The position numbers and the translations under genes are program-made. Below are positions 42,447-53,905 of a DNA stretch of 64,000 nucleotides, piece by piece (positions within the stretch are counted from its first letter, which is position 1; each line of letters begins with the position of its first letter). The DNA is from Sporopachydermia quercuum. Lineage: Eukaryota; Ascomycota; Sporopachydermiomycetes; Sporopachydermiales; Sporopachydermiaceae. The notes below the pieces were generated by a model. That model did not search any database and was not told where the DNA came from. It worked only from the letters and a program-made list of their open reading frames with translations. The stretch is taken from assembly GCA_001599295.1 (NCBI GenBank), contig BCGN01000003.1, forward strand, positions 1,341,148-1,405,147, given 5' to 3'.

Positions 42447-44375
42447 TCATTGTCTAATACCCGGCCTTTTCCTCCATAATATTATAGCAGGATCCTGATC
42501 GGGATCAACCCAATGGAACATTCTTTTATCTTTTTCATCACGAAACTCTTGATAAATTTGCTCCTCAGGTGTACTATCAAGTTTCATATGACGTTTATCA
42601 AACTCTTGAAGCAATTTCCAACTAATATCAATGACTGAAGGATTCTTTGGCTCTTTATTCCAGAACGAATTCAAAAATCCATAAAGCCCTAGAATATAAA
42701 ACCGTTCACCGGATTTATCATTCAATTCCTCATCAGAATTCTCGATAATAGCTTGATAGTTTCCGTTATTTAAATCAATTAGATCGTCATAACAATTCAC
42801 AATCAGTCTACAGCAGCTCAGTTCTTTCATGTGTTGTAGTTTATACCTTAGACTTAATGATCTATCCGGATTCCATGAAAGCCTTGTTCTCTGTCCACCT
42901 AAATTACGAACGGCATATAATCCAAAGCTTGAACAGGTAGTAGCTAATGATGCAAAAAGAATAGTATGAAACGCATAAATTGTACTGAGATGTAACGGAA
43001 GTTTCCATAGTATTGATAACGATAAAATTATCAGTTGTGATAATGAATGCACTGTGATATAGCCATAAGTTATCATTGGAACTAATTTCTCATAAATGTA
43101 TTGCTTGTTCAACGTATCTAAATATATCTTGCTGTTGTATGCTGTATCAATGATTTGAAAAGGTACTGTGAAGTTGTTCTGGCGAAGACATTGTCTAATA
43201 GCTATGTTGATTATATCATTTGATAAATAGTCAGTGAACTGTCTACCATCCTGTTTTACGCTGATATTACAATTAATACTCTCAACATATTGTTCAATTG
43301 CAAATAGTATATTATCGGGGGATGGAATTGGCTCATTGATCAAATATGTCTTGATTATATTATCAGTGATGTTAACATTNCTCATAACATAGTTATTCTT
43401 TTTGAATCTTGAGTCTATTTGACAATTAATCTTCCCACTAATATAGCCATTGAACAGTTTCCCTAACACTAGTTCATTATCAATATTTTCTGGAGATTTT
43501 CTTTTAAATTTAAATATGTTCCTTAATGAAAACGACGGACTGTTTGATTGTTCTTGATCAGCATTAACATAAATTGATTCGAGTCTCTTTGCTGCCAAAA
43601 TTGCGTCTATAACCAATCTCTCTTGATCATCCTCCAGTTCCTCCTTATTGTTGCTTCCGGCTATTCTCCCTTGTATAATATTGTTGTATAAATTCAATCC
43701 TTTGCGAATATCTTTCATTTTCTTCAGTATAGTAATAGGGTCTGTATGAGCTTTCGGTTGAGCTATTGTTCTCAGCCAAAGCTTTAGTCTAGTAACTATT
43801 TGGCTATCTGATGGTGAGTTAAGTGTCTGCAAATATTTAGGCAAGGAAAATGCTGATTCGATTTCAATTTCGTTTGAGTCATCATTGAACAAAATCCAGG
43901 AATCGAATCTTGATGACAATGCTTCATAGTTGAATGGCTCTTCCATAAATAGGTTACCTTTGCTTTCACTAGGATGCAGTTGAATATTGAATACTGGCGT
44001 TGTTGATAAAGAGTTCTTCGGCTTTTCCAGTATCACTGGAGTCAATTGTTCATGTTGTGTTTGTTCTTTTGAGCTGTCCTGTATCGTTTCCTGAATTCGT
44101 GTTTCCCGGATCCTTCTCCGTCTCATGTTTCGAGACATGTTCCCAAACCCTTGACCTTGAGAGTCATGATGCTGTGAGTAGTATCGTATTTGTTGATGTT
44201 TCTTGAATGATTCTTCATAGATTTTCGGTATAATCAATGAATTTCTAGACATTGTCTCAACAGGTTTCGATATTGACAATGGCCAGTGATGAGAACTCAT
44301 CGTTATATCTCTCAGTGGTTTTCTCATGTTTGAGAAGATGTTAAGTGAGTTAATGAGTCGTAATCGAGGCAACAA
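42447..44375 (-). CDS. Predicted mitochondrial membrane protein, unknown function
   Basis: A 642-aa protein I do not recognise. The first 85 residues are rich in Arg, Ser and His with almost no acids (MLPRLRLINSLNIFSNMRK, then SRNMRRRRIRETR), typical of a mitochondrial presequence. The middle region (about 150-430) is soluble and mixed charge. Two adjacent hydrophobic segments lie at about 435-458 and 462-488 (LIILSLSILWKLPLHL and AFHTILFASLATTCSSFGL), suggesting a hairpin in the inner membrane. The C-terminal 150 residues are soluble and end FHWVDPDQDPAIILWRKRPG, which looks conserved. The gene is intronless and one codon contains N. Other possibilities include a membrane-bound assembly or translation factor, but nothing in the sequence proves it. 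Confidence 0.65.
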   Translation of the reverse strand: MLPRLRLINSLNIFSNMRKPLRDITMSSHHWPLSISKPVETMSRNSLIIPKIYEESFKKHQQIRYYSQHHDSQGQGFGNMSRNMRRRRIRETRIQETIQDSSKEQTQHEQLTPVILEKPKNSLSTTPVFNIQLHPSESKGNLFMEEPFNYEALSSRFDSWILFNDDSNEIEIESAFSLPKYLQTLNSPSDSQIVTRLKLWLRTIAQPKAHTDPITILKKMKDIRKGLNLYNNIIQGRIAGSNNKEELEDDQERLVIDAILAAKRLESIYVNADQEQSNSPSFSLRNIFKFKRKSPENIDNELVLGKLFNGYISGKINCQIDSRFKKNNYVMXNVNITDNIIKTYLINEPIPSPDNILFAIEQYVESINCNISVKQDGRQFTDYLSNDIINIAIRQCLRQNNFTVPFQIIDTAYNSKIYLDTLNKQYIYEKLVPMITYGYITVHSLSQLIILSLSILWKLPLHLSTIYAFHTILFASLATTCSSFGLYAVRNLGGQRTRLSWNPDRSLSLRYKLQHMKELSCCRLIVNCYDDLIDLNNGNYQAIIENSDEELNDKSGERFYILGLYGFLNSFWNKEPKNPSVIDISWKLLQEFDKRHMKLDSTPEEQIYQEFRDEKDKRMFHWVDPDQDPAIILWRKRPGIRQ

Positions 44376-45215
44376 GCAAGGACTTGAGATTAACCCTTGG
44401 GGCAGGCAATTAGTTGACCAGCATCAGCACCTTTCACTCAATTATAATATTTACATGATTGTCCGGCTTTGGCTGCAGAAGCAATTAAACATACATATTT
44501 AGTTTTTAGTTGAATGAATCAGCAAGTAAACGAATGATGATGATTAGGAAGTGAAATATAGGAAGATATCTTGCTACATGTGAAAAAGAATTAAAGTGTA
44601 TGCAGTAATATGCATGCTAGTATCAGTTGTCTTATATCAGGGACCTCTACTCTCCCAGAGTAATGAATGGCAGATTATTGTATACTAGAAATTCAAGAAG
44701 AATACATGATATTACAGGACTTCTTTGTAAAATAACAAGTTCATTTTTCCCATTTACTTTTGGATAATTTCTAGTTCAACATACTGGTTTTTAGTCCGTT
44801 TTCTACAAATGCATTTGTCATTCTTTCAAGCAACTCCAACATGTCAGCCAAAACATTTAATAATGTCTTGCATTACAATGCATATAATTAGAAACTCTAT
44901 TTACTTCTTACCATTATTTAGCAAGTCACACACTTCTTCTCATGATAATTATGATGTCAGCGTTAAACTAATCAAAATTAGAATATTAGAGAAACCATTT
45001 GTATTTTGTTATCTTATAATATATTAATGTACAATAGTTATAACCTGTCTTCTTCTATACAATCAAATTCTTCTCTGTATCAGTCGATATGCAGTTCAGT
45101 TATAAAAACAGTATATACCATTACATTTCGATCTTTCCATATAATGAGTCACCAGGAAGTATAAACACCAATATTCAACTCACAATCTCTTTGACAAGAT
45201 CTCTCATTATAATTT
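44376..45215. other. Intergenic region between two minus-strand genes
   Basis: The promoter of the mitochondrial membrane protein gene and the 3' flank of the kinase gene. AT-rich; short plus-strand frames at 44809-45027 and 45089-45349 (the latter overlapping the kinase 3' end) show no family features. No RNA gene found. Confidence 0.5.
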
Positions 45216-48200
45216 TCATACATTATCTTCATATGTTCCTTCTTCTAAACTATTTACAATGGCATTGTAAACCCATGGATGACTCAAAACGTCTTTGGTT
45301 GTCCAACGCTTATCTCTTCTTCTTAGCAAATTCTCTACAATCTCTTTAGCACCTCCCCATACTTTTGAATCCCATACTTTCTCTTTCCCCTCTGTAGAAA
45401 AAGCATACCAGCTCCATTCAACTCTTGCTATTCTATGGGCTGTTCTACCAACTCCACGACCTCCAGCTCCTCTTCCATCTGNTGGTGGATCAAATGGTAA
45501 TCTTCCTTCCATTATACTATACAATAAAACACCTAAAGCCCAAGCATCAGTTTGTCTGCCATCATATGATTGCCCCATCATCAACTCTGGAGGGACATAG
45601 TCTTCTGACCCACATCTTGTAGTAAGCAAAGGACTGCTGGGATCAATAGTTCTTGATAGGCCAAAATCCGTCAAAGTAGACAACGCATGAGGATGTGTCG
45701 TTGGGTTCAAATTCATTAGATCAGTAAACACATAATTGATCAAAACGTTCTCCAGCTTGATATCTCTATGAACAATATTATTAGCATGTAAATAAGAAAC
45801 AGCATGTACAACTTCAGAGAAGATTCTTCTCACAAGATCTGGTCTTATTTTATTGCGATATAAAGCAATAAGATCAAATAAATCACCACCAGGGCAATAA
45901 GGCATTGCTATAAGAGTTCTTGTAAGTGACGTTACCTTGTTGAAGTTGAACAATATTTCGGTAGGAGTTTTAACAATGGCCTTTTTCAGCTCGGCGTCTG
46001 CCAATGAGAATGATAGCATTTTGATAACAAACGGGTTATTGAGTATTTTCAGCATTTCTAATTCACGCTTGATAGATCTTTCAATTCGATCTTTGGTGGC
46101 GCCCCCTGCAGCTCTTAGTTGAATGAATTTCACGGCCACCTGTTCAGGAGAAGAACGTGCCGTGGATTTCGCCGATTCCTTGGAGATTTTAGTGGCTGAC
46201 TCTTTTGAGGATTGAGTTATGTTCTCATCTTGTGATTTTTCATTTCTTGTGTTATTCTTGAGAGCTGTTACATCTTCAGCTAGATAAACTGTACTGAAAG
46301 TTCCATGGCCTAATTTCNTTATAATTCGTAGTTTATGGGTTTGCAGTTTAATATCAATCGTCGTATAAAGCTTTTCTTTCCCTTGTAGATTGTTGATATC
46401 TATATCCTCATCTGCCGCAGTCTTAGCGGGCACCTGTATTGCGGCAATGCTGGGGACAAAATTAGCTTGCTTCTGTTTGCCATCATGTGACCTTGCATGG
46501 GATTTTGGTGCCTGATCATTATTATTATGTGTCTCAGTTCCAAAAGCTAGTTGAACATTCCCTAATGGTTTTCTATCTTCCATTTCCCCATGAAACTCAT
46601 TTGTCGTATAGTTAGAACTGTCGCTAGAGTATTCGTCTTTTTGTTTAATTGAATTTCGAGTACTAATATTACTTCTAGGCTTAATAGGTAAAGTCACATC
46701 ACCAGTCATTGAACCAGGATTTATAGGATCCATTAAAACTCTTTCCCGTTCAAGATGCGAGGAGCCATTGTTTGTTGGGTCTTTTGCATTTGTTTGATTC
46801 AACAATGGAGATTTGAAACGTACAGGGGAAGATACAGTACGAGCTCTCGCGATAGAATTAATATTACGGCTGATTTCTGCATCATGGTAGTTGTTTGGTG
46901 ATGATGAAATCGTATTAGCTCGCAGAATGGCAGCAATTGCTTCCTTTGATCTTAGTGGTGAATGATCAAACATTTGAGGCACTGGATCAATTAGCACCTT
47001 CTTACTGATACTAGAGGCACCTGCAGTATTAGAGCGATTTGATGCTGCAATAGCTAAACTGCTACTAGCATCATGGTAAATAGATTCAGCTATTGATGAT
47101 ACATCATCATCATCAACTATAGATGGCAATGTGTCCTTATTTCTGCTTTTATTATTATTATTATCATTAGTATCATCGTCATCATCACCATCATCACCAT
47201 CATCATCACCATCATCATCACCAATATTAAGATCACGACCATGTTCTGCTGGTTCAGTTCTATTAGGAATGAATTCAGATGTAACTCTTACCGCTGAATC
47301 CAATCCAGACAGTCTATATGGTGCAGTATCAACATCCTTGTTATTCCGTCTCTTAGGTAATACTATTTGGCCTGATGTGTTTTTCCCATTGTTGTATCCA
47401 CCGGTCGAACTGTTGGGTATAGCAACTGTATTTGAGTATGCTTCTGTAGGAATCTGCATTGGTTGCGGGGAGCTTCTGGTAGATGACGTTGTTGAAGAAA
47501 AACTATTCCGTTTACCAATTGAACCAGACCGCGAAAAAGAGCCGAAGGAAGATGTTGATGCNGATGCTGATGCTGAATAAACCAATGGTGATGGCAATGG
47601 TACTATATGATCACTGTAGAACCCTGATTCATTTCCCTGGTTAGTGTTTGGTGATACGAAATTCAACCGTTCGTTCTTGAATGACGGTGAAGGCGATGGA
47701 GCACTGTTCTTTGAATCTGTGGTTCCAGAAATATTAACTGTGCTGTTCACTCTAATAGATAATTTAGGACCGTTCTGTTGATTTGATTGTCTGACCCCAA
47801 AACCTGGTGAGCTATTGCGTAAAAATTCCCCTGGTTCTTGGTGTAGTTGTGAGAACTGTTGCTGTATTTTCAGTGGAGGTGTTTGATAGATGTGATTGAT
47901 GAATGAAGCAGCATTTGCAGAGGTAGTACAAATTAGTGGTGAATCTTCATTTTGGCTTGCAGGTTGCTGATTAGTAGTTGATTCAATTAAAGGAGGTGAT
48001 GGCGATGAGGAGGCTGTCGCCTGCTGTATAGATGCATTGGCCAATTGTCTACTTAACGAGTTGTCGTCATCATTGTCAGAGTTTCTACTGGTGGTGATAG
48101 TATCAGGACTAGATGTAATGCTAGTAGTGTTGTTTGTTGAATTTACTTGTAGTTGCTTCGTTTGATTTTCATTCTGATCGCCAATGCTGTCTTCGGTCAT

Positions 48201-48269
48201 TATTGCCAAGAAACATAAATGGCGAACAGAATTGGAAACTCCAGGGTTTGGCTTTGTTGATTGTAGCAA
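45216..48269 (-). CDS. Ser/Thr protein kinase, Prr1-like
   Basis: A 1017-aa protein: about 620 disordered residues rich in Ser, Asn and Asp, then a kinase domain from about 645 to 1005. Visible motifs are the glycine loop KLGHGTFSTVYLAEDV (its first residues interrupted by an N), VAVKFIQL with the ATP lysine, the catalytic loop HRDIKLEN (H834-N841), DFGLS and the activation/APE region TRCGSEDYVPPELMMGQSYD. GRQTDAWALGVLLYSIMEGR followed by RTAHRIARVEWSWY is characteristic of the fungal group containing S. cerevisiae Prr1, a kinase linked to pheromone signalling. S. cerevisiae Prr1 is much shorter (about 518 aa). All catalytic residues are intact. The catalytic-loop Leu is encoded by CTG. Assignment to PRR1 rather than a paralogue is tentative. 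Confidence 0.8.
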   Translation of the reverse strand: MLQSTKPNPGVSNSVRHLCFLAIMTEDSIGDQNENQTKQLQVNSTNNTTSITSSPDTITTSRNSDNDDDNSLSRQLANASIQQATASSSPSPPLIESTTNQQPASQNEDSPLICTTSANAASFINHIYQTPPLKIQQQFSQLHQEPGEFLRNSSPGFGVRQSNQQNGPKLSIRVNSTVNISGTTDSKNSAPSPSPSFKNERLNFVSPNTNQGNESGFYSDHIVPLPSPLVYSASAXASTSSFGSFSRSGSIGKRNSFSSTTSSTRSSPQPMQIPTEAYSNTVAIPNSSTGGYNNGKNTSGQIVLPKRRNNKDVDTAPYRLSGLDSAVRVTSEFIPNRTEPAEHGRDLNIGDDDGDDDGDDGDDDDDTNDNNNNKSRNKDTLPSIVDDDDVSSIAESIYHDASSSLAIAASNRSNTAGASSISKKVLIDPVPQMFDHSPLRSKEAIAAILRANTISSSPNNYHDAEISRNINSIARARTVSSPVRFKSPLLNQTNAKDPTNNGSSHLERERVLMDPINPGSMTGDVTLPIKPRSNISTRNSIKQKDEYSSDSSNYTTNEFHGEMEDRKPLGNVQLAFGTETHNNNDQAPKSHARSHDGKQKQANFVPSIAAIQVPAKTAADEDIDINNLQGKEKLYTTIDIKLQTHKLRIIXKLGHGTFSTVYLAEDVTALKNNTRNEKSQDENITQSSKESATKISKESAKSTARSSPEQVAVKFIQLRAAGGATKDRIERSIKRELEMLKILNNPFVIKMLSFSLADAELKKAIVKTPTEILFNFNKVTSLTRTLIAMPYCPGGDLFDLIALYRNKIRPDLVRRIFSEVVHAVSYLHANNIVHRDIKLENVLINYVFTDLMNLNPTTHPHALSTLTDFGLSRTIDPSSPLLTTRCGSEDYVPPELMMGQSYDGRQTDAWALGVLLYSIMEGRLPFDPPXDGRGAGGRGVGRTAHRIARVEWSWYAFSTEGKEKVWDSKVWGGAKEIVENLLRRRDKRWTTKDVLSHPWVYNAIVNSLEEGTYEDNV
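47172..47223. repeat. ATC/ACC trinucleotide run encoding an Asp-rich stretch
   Basis: Imperfect CATCAT/CACCAT trinucleotide units (top strand) encode an Asp-rich run with Gly interruptions in the disordered N-terminal part of the kinase. Likely length-variable in frame. Confidence 0.7.
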
Positions 48270-50043
48270 AATGAACGTGTAAATTATAATTTATGATAGC
48301 TGATCTCGTTTAAATAGTACTAAATAGTAGGTGAATAGAAGCACAGCATCAGGATAGGGAAAAGTGTATAGTCAGAAGCTAAAGTATGTTTCTTCAATTG
48401 GTGTGATGTGATTTGATGTGATGATGTATACTAATTATCTATAAACAGGAGGAAACTTAAGTGGTACAGCAAATGTTGATGGCAGTAAAAAGCTACTCAG
48501 TTGCCCAATAAGATGCCAGTTTTTCTATCAGGTAAGATTGAATTGGCTAACAATACTGATGAATCTGACTGCTTAGACACGTTGATAGTGTAGTCAATTA
48601 ATCGCAGTTACTCTAGACAATGGCAAGGGTAGTAGAACAACTGTTATGACGCAAATCACTTGAATGTCGCAGTGTATAATGCAAACGTGACTTGCCTAAT
48701 GATTGTTACTCTGATTTCATAGAACTATAAACTATGTTGATCAATACAATAAATAGAAGAATGATTGTTTGTTTACTAACTAAAGGTAATTAGAAGAATT
48801 AAAGAATTTGTTTATGAAGAAGAAGAATGTTTGGTTAGTGAGCGGTATAGTACGGAAGAAAAAAACTGTTGCCCTGACAAAGCCATGTGACAAAAATGTT
48901 GAGTGCTCAAAGAGGGAAGAATAGGTATATTTTGAGAAAGATAAGTCAGAGAGAAGGAGTGGAGAAATGGGACAGAAAGGGTATTGAGAACATATTGGGA
49001 GCGAGACGTGGAGATATTTGACTGTACGGAAGGTATTCAGAGTTGGGGTAAAAGATGAGGGTACTGAGAATGAATGGAAACCATGGAAGTAGCTCTGCTT
49101 GATGCTCATATCACGCAGTAAAACATATAGAAATCAATATAGGAAATTGAGGAAGAAAATAATCTGAAATTCAAGGGTTCATTTCTGTAGATGAAGATAT
49201 AGAATCAAGAAAAGAAACGGAATGAGTAAATGCAATGGCTCACAGATTGTTAAATGTACGAGAGGATGCAAGACATTCTGAATGTCATCGTGTTGACTCA
49301 GAACTTCCATTACAACTGATGTGACATTTTCTGATTTAGAGAAATAAATACTTCGGGCACCCTGAGAAGAAAGTTGGTCAATTGGTTCAACTAGCGAAAA
49401 TGATGTATCAATGGTTTCCCCTCTTATATTGTCCTCTTTTTCGACATGCCGGTTGGTTGTGTCTAAAATATCCCTTTGGCCATCGTTTTCCTCCCATGTT
49501 TTACCATGTCACAGCTAACATCTTATTCTTCTAGAATGTCAAAAGAAGCCATGAAGCAAAAGCTACTCCTGTCAAATTCTGTACTTCTGCAAAATAATAC
49601 TTTCCATTTTATCTCTCTCAACCTGTCCAGTAGCTTCTCCTTCAAGGACTAATCAATCTATATATGTATTTATATGCCTCTGTAGCATATCATATCAATA
49701 TTTCTCATCTCTTCATCATTCTTTATCATCACGTGATTTCCATTACAAATATTTTGTCACGTGATGTCTTGGTTCATCACTTGGAGGGAGACGTGATGTA
49801 ATTCCAGTATGTGGAAAATACTTTCGTTTCTAATCGAAGTAGATAATAGAAGTTTCTTATGGGACACTTTTGCATTGTAAAAACTATCTTGTCATTGTAA
49901 ACAAAAGTCCTTACTCCACAAAAATACTTTTTTTCCTGGAGGAAGCTTGTTGAGGGTTCTGACATAATTTCTTGCCCGAAATATAGCAAAACGGCAGTAG
50001 TCTCATTCGNTGTGGTTGTTATTCTGCTGTAATCAGTTGCAAA
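48270..50043. other. Long divergent promoter region, kinase (-) and mitochondrial protein (+)
   Basis: About 1.8 kb. Near the kinase start there is a TGTGATGTGAT-type tandem repeat (about 48401-48425). Two TCACGTGA palindromes lie near the plus-strand gene (listed separately). A 109-codon minus-strand frame at 48780-49109 is Ser/Phe/Leu-rich with no family and is probably chance. No RNA gene seen. Confidence 0.45.
49729..49764. promoter_or_regulatory. Two TCACGTGA palindromes upstream of the mitochondrial protein gene
   Basis: Two perfect 8-base TCACGTGA sites at 49729-49736 and 49757-49764, starts 28 bases apart, 280-315 bases before the start codon at 50044. This is a Cbf1-type bHLH site. 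Cbf1 controls respiratory as well as sulfur genes in several non-Saccharomyces yeasts, which would fit a mitochondrial product. Confidence 0.55.
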
Positions 50044-52341
50044 ATGGCGCTTACCTCTTCTGTCATTACGATAGGATATGTTGGACAAAAAGGAGCTCCT
50101 ACGATTGTATATCGAAGTGGTTATATATTTAAGTCATTATTTCATAGCAGTAGCATCAACAACAAGGGAGAAAATAGGGATGTCAAAAGAAACTACAAGA
50201 AAAGAGGTAATGGTAGAAAGTTTTCAGATGAGAATGATTTCAATAGAGGAATTCAAAGGAGCATTCAGTTCAGAAAGAGGAAACCGAAATCCAAAGAAAT
50301 AAATGCATTGTTTCAATCAAAAATTGTAGAAACCCCGTTTCGCTTTCCTGGGTTGAAAACAAAAGGACCAGTTCCATTCGATGACCTCAATTCCGAAGTT
50401 TTGAGTGAGACTTCTGGCATGCAAGTCCTTGAAAAAGAAGCTGTTGACCTACCTCATATAGATGATGTGTTGTTTTGCCCCGGCCCTCATATGTCATTNC
50501 CGCGTTATGAACAAGGTGTACCAGTTCCAAACTTCAAAGCCAAGGATGTTGAAAAATATATCTATCAGGTTAGAAATCGTTCAGCCAAGGATTATGACGA
50601 TTATTTGTCAATGGCAATGAACAGCAAAGACTTTTCCAAATATGAGAAGGACTTCAATGAAGCAAGTGAAGAAGTTCGGTTAAACGTTCGATCCAGTGTT
50701 TTGGCGGAGTTGTTAGTACCAGTTCACCATGTTATCAGTAAATTCAAACCAATTCCCTGCAAAGACCTTGCTAAAATAGCAACAAGAGAAGTTGGAAAGG
50801 TAGCTTTGAATGATATCTATACCCATAATGAATATCGATGGCGATCTGTATATATTCAATATAATACAGGTCTAGATAGTTATACATTGCTACCAGATTT
50901 ATCAATAGTTTCTGATTTTAATGGTACTCTCAATGATGAATACGTCAAGACAGAATTACATGATCGTGAAGCTAGAAAAAATAAACGATATGAAAGAAAA
51001 GGGGTAATATTTGCATTGAATACTGCTAGAGAGCTAAATCGAGGGCTCACTGTATTTTCTTCAAGCAAGTTTAAGAACAATAATTTGGTTCACTCTCCTT
51101 TTTATGATTTTTTTACTACTCCAATCATCAGAAAATATCAAAATAGAAATACAAACACAGATCTAAAAGTATTCAATGAAGTCCTAACTAGTATCCTGAG
51201 AGGTAGGCTGCTTACTTCTTACTTTTCTGCAATAAATGATGGAAAAGACGGTATTTTGGTTGCATACAGAAAAGCGGCAGAACCCCCTGAAAGGCTTAGA
51301 GATTCCTCAAAGAGAAAACCTGGGTTGAGGCACAACCTGGGAAATGACGATACTTTGGAAGGTGTGGATAAATTTGGGAATCCTACGTATCATAATTATG
51401 GCTATGAGTATCTGCCAATTGATCAGTTGGACAAGTTTTTCCATACAGGTGGCAAAGACCTTGATGCTGTGCAACTTTCGAGAAATGGTTTAATGGTTAA
51501 AGCAACTGAGACACCTGCATCCGAAAAGCAGAGAGCGTTTGAAAGTATACAGAATGCAAAGGAAGCATCAGGAAGTGAAGCCAACGAAATCAGTGAGACT
51601 GAAACTTCTGCTGATCGTTCCGACAGCGAGAAGAATGAACCTTCTGTTGGTTACGCTTATGGATATTCTCCCAAAATAGTGAGATCTGCGCATGATGTAG
51701 AAAGTACGATCAAAGAAATAGAAGCTTCAGAGGATGTTTATGATGAGAAAATGTCCAGGAGAATTGCTGGAAAAGAGTATGAATTTTCAGTACAATTTCT
51801 ACAACAATTAGTCACTAGAATAATAAATTCATACAAAGAAAACTGTGCTTTTTCTGACGAAACAGTTATAAACCTGGCGTTCAGGCCCAGCTTTGATGAG
51901 GATACTGATCAGTTTGTTTTACAAGTCTTCACATTTCCCACTGAAACTGGTTTTGCTTATAATGTTAATAAGAAGTCAATTTCGCGTGCTTTAGCAAGAC
52001 AACAATTGTCGAATTTGGTCGCTAGCGATGATGTTGACTCAAGAACTCTACGTATGGCTAAAGAAAGGGTTAAGATGGAGTCCGATAGTCTTTACAAAGC
52101 CATGAGAGCTTTTAGGTCAAGACATATTCCGAAAACTACTTTGATAAATTTTACTTTTGAGCACAAGTTTGACGGTAAGCCTCTTCATCCTAGCAGATTT
52201 CCTTTAATTGACGCCAATACAGAAGACTGGGATGTCGAAGTAAAGTCGTGGTTAGAAACTGATGAAAATGCCATTGCGAAAGCAGTCTATAGTATGGTAT
52301 GGGAGAGTCAACTTACTATTCGAGAAGTAAAGATTGAATAA
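50044..52341 (+). CDS. Predicted mitochondrial protein, possibly a gene-expression factor
   Basis: A 765-aa protein. The N-terminal 75 residues are rich in Lys, Arg, Ser and Asn with few acids (GYIFKSLFHSSSINNKGENR), consistent with mitochondrial import. Conserved-looking blocks are DLPHIDDVLFCPGPHMS, PRYEQGVPVPNFKAKDVEKY and KTTLINFTFEHKFDGKP near the C terminus, with an acidic Ser/Glu linker at about 490-540. No membrane segment or catalytic motif is evident. The overall look suggests the fungal proteins that act in mitochondrial mRNA expression, such as Sls1 (Pet127 was considered and fits less well), but this is an impression, not a match. One codon contains N. The gene is intronless. Confidence 0.6.
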   Translation: MALTSSVITIGYVGQKGAPTIVYRSGYIFKSLFHSSSINNKGENRDVKRNYKKRGNGRKFSDENDFNRGIQRSIQFRKRKPKSKEINALFQSKIVETPFRFPGLKTKGPVPFDDLNSEVLSETSGMQVLEKEAVDLPHIDDVLFCPGPHMSXPRYEQGVPVPNFKAKDVEKYIYQVRNRSAKDYDDYLSMAMNSKDFSKYEKDFNEASEEVRLNVRSSVLAELLVPVHHVISKFKPIPCKDLAKIATREVGKVALNDIYTHNEYRWRSVYIQYNTGLDSYTLLPDLSIVSDFNGTLNDEYVKTELHDREARKNKRYERKGVIFALNTARELNRGLTVFSSSKFKNNNLVHSPFYDFFTTPIIRKYQNRNTNTDLKVFNEVLTSILRGRLLTSYFSAINDGKDGILVAYRKAAEPPERLRDSSKRKPGLRHNLGNDDTLEGVDKFGNPTYHNYGYEYLPIDQLDKFFHTGGKDLDAVQLSRNGLMVKATETPASEKQRAFESIQNAKEASGSEANEISETETSADRSDSEKNEPSVGYAYGYSPKIVRSAHDVESTIKEIEASEDVYDEKMSRRIAGKEYEFSVQFLQQLVTRIINSYKENCAFSDETVINLAFRPSFDEDTDQFVLQVFTFPTETGFAYNVNKKSISRALARQQLSNLVASDDVDSRTLRMAKERVKMESDSLYKAMRAFRSRHIPKTTLINFTFEHKFDGKPLHPSRFPLIDANTEDWDVEVKSWLETDENAIAKAVYSMVWESQLTIREVKIE

Positions 52342-53905
52342 AACAAAGGAGAAAAAAAGAAGATGGAAAGGAAGAGTGAAACTCAAAAACATTTTGAAGT
52401 CTATGTTTTTTCTTGTATATAATTCGTTAGATAAAAGAGATATCAAACAAATATTCATTAGAAAAGATAAGGATAAGTAGGGGTTAGTACTGGTACTTCC
52501 TAACATCAGTCATCAGTCAGGAGAGTTCGAGTTGCTGTCAATGACAACCTTATGGCACAAAATTTGTTCGTATACGTAAACAGGGTTTTCTTCAAAGCTG
52601 ATGGTTACATATTTCTAGCATGTGGTATCAAATGATGAAGAACTAAATGATAGTAAAAAGTTTATCGATCGATATAAAATCCTGATAGATGGCCCCAGAT
52701 GAACTGCAGCCTATGCATTCCAATGCAGAGGAAACCTTAATTTGCTTCACGTGACATATGTTATATATTTAAAAACATCTACTTCTTCCTGAGAGAAATA
52801 AGTTTCCATAGGGGCTATTTGACTCTAATCATTGTATACTGAAAAAAATCTAACGAAAATCCCAAGCTTTCACTCAACAATTTATGTTGTATCTCTATAT
52901 CTCCACATTTCCATCAAGAATCCGTTTCCTTTGGTATTTCAATCTAGCCGCTTATAGTGATTACCCAATCTAATTCTATCTCTCAGCCTGCCCCCTCTTT
53001 CTATAGGGATTCCGCGAGATATTTCCCATTCATCAGTAAAAGTGGAAAAGAGAGTTGACAGCGAAATTGAATTATTCCATCCTAGATACCGGCCATATAT
53101 TAACCGAATGTATTGATTGATCAATAAATGCTTAGTTCTTATAGATAGAAATCAGCTATTAAATCCTTCAAACCACTGATTAGGTCTTACTGAAAGGTGA
53201 TTAGTTGCAGCTGTAAGAGATTCAAACGCTGGTCTCAATTGCTTGTATTTCGTTTCATTACTAAACAGATAACATATCTCATCCTTTGTATATTATCTAC
53301 AATCGCAATTATAATTGATCATAAAGCTATAGGCAATTGCGGAATATAGATGGAGTAGTTACCAGACATTTGTTTGATACAGCTATTGAGATTGGCTGCT
53401 TGTCTTGAGCTAATTATCCAGAAGAGAACTCTAGATAGAAACAAATCTGTTGTAAAGAAGTCTCAGGTCACAATTCTCTACCTGAAAGGGGATCATAATA
53501 CTTCAAGAGTTCTTGACTGCGGAACCTATCTAATTATTGGGCACATCCATAGAATTATTAACAGGTTATTTCATTCCACTGAATAACGGTAAGGGACATA
53601 TTGGTTAAACCGGAGACTGTAAATGATTGACGTTCAGGTCGAGGTAACCAAATAACAACGACGAAGCAGTTGATGGAATGAAGGAAAGGGAGAAAAGAGG
53701 ATAGGAAGATTCATCAAACGAAGTACGTAGGAATCAATCAGCGAAAATAAAACACTGATAGGTTCCTTGCCTTGCTTACTTTGAACATTTGATACTTGTG
53801 TCCCTTGGGTTTGCATACTTTTATACTATCTGTTGCTTTTATAGCTGGCTGCTGATACTCGCAAGTATCACATTTATATCCGATTGATTATATCCAATTT
53901 TCATA
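52342..53905. other. Intergenic region upstream of RGR1
   Basis: About 1.56 kb, the 3' flank of the upstream gene and the RGR1 promoter. One TCACGTGA palindrome lies at 52747-52754. Short frames at 52939-53124 and 53374-53586 show no family features. No RNA gene or repeat. Confidence 0.45.

Noticed and set aside
48780-49109. 109-codon minus-strand frame
   Set aside because: Ser/Phe/Leu-rich composition typical of AT-rich non-coding DNA, no family features, and located in a promoter region.
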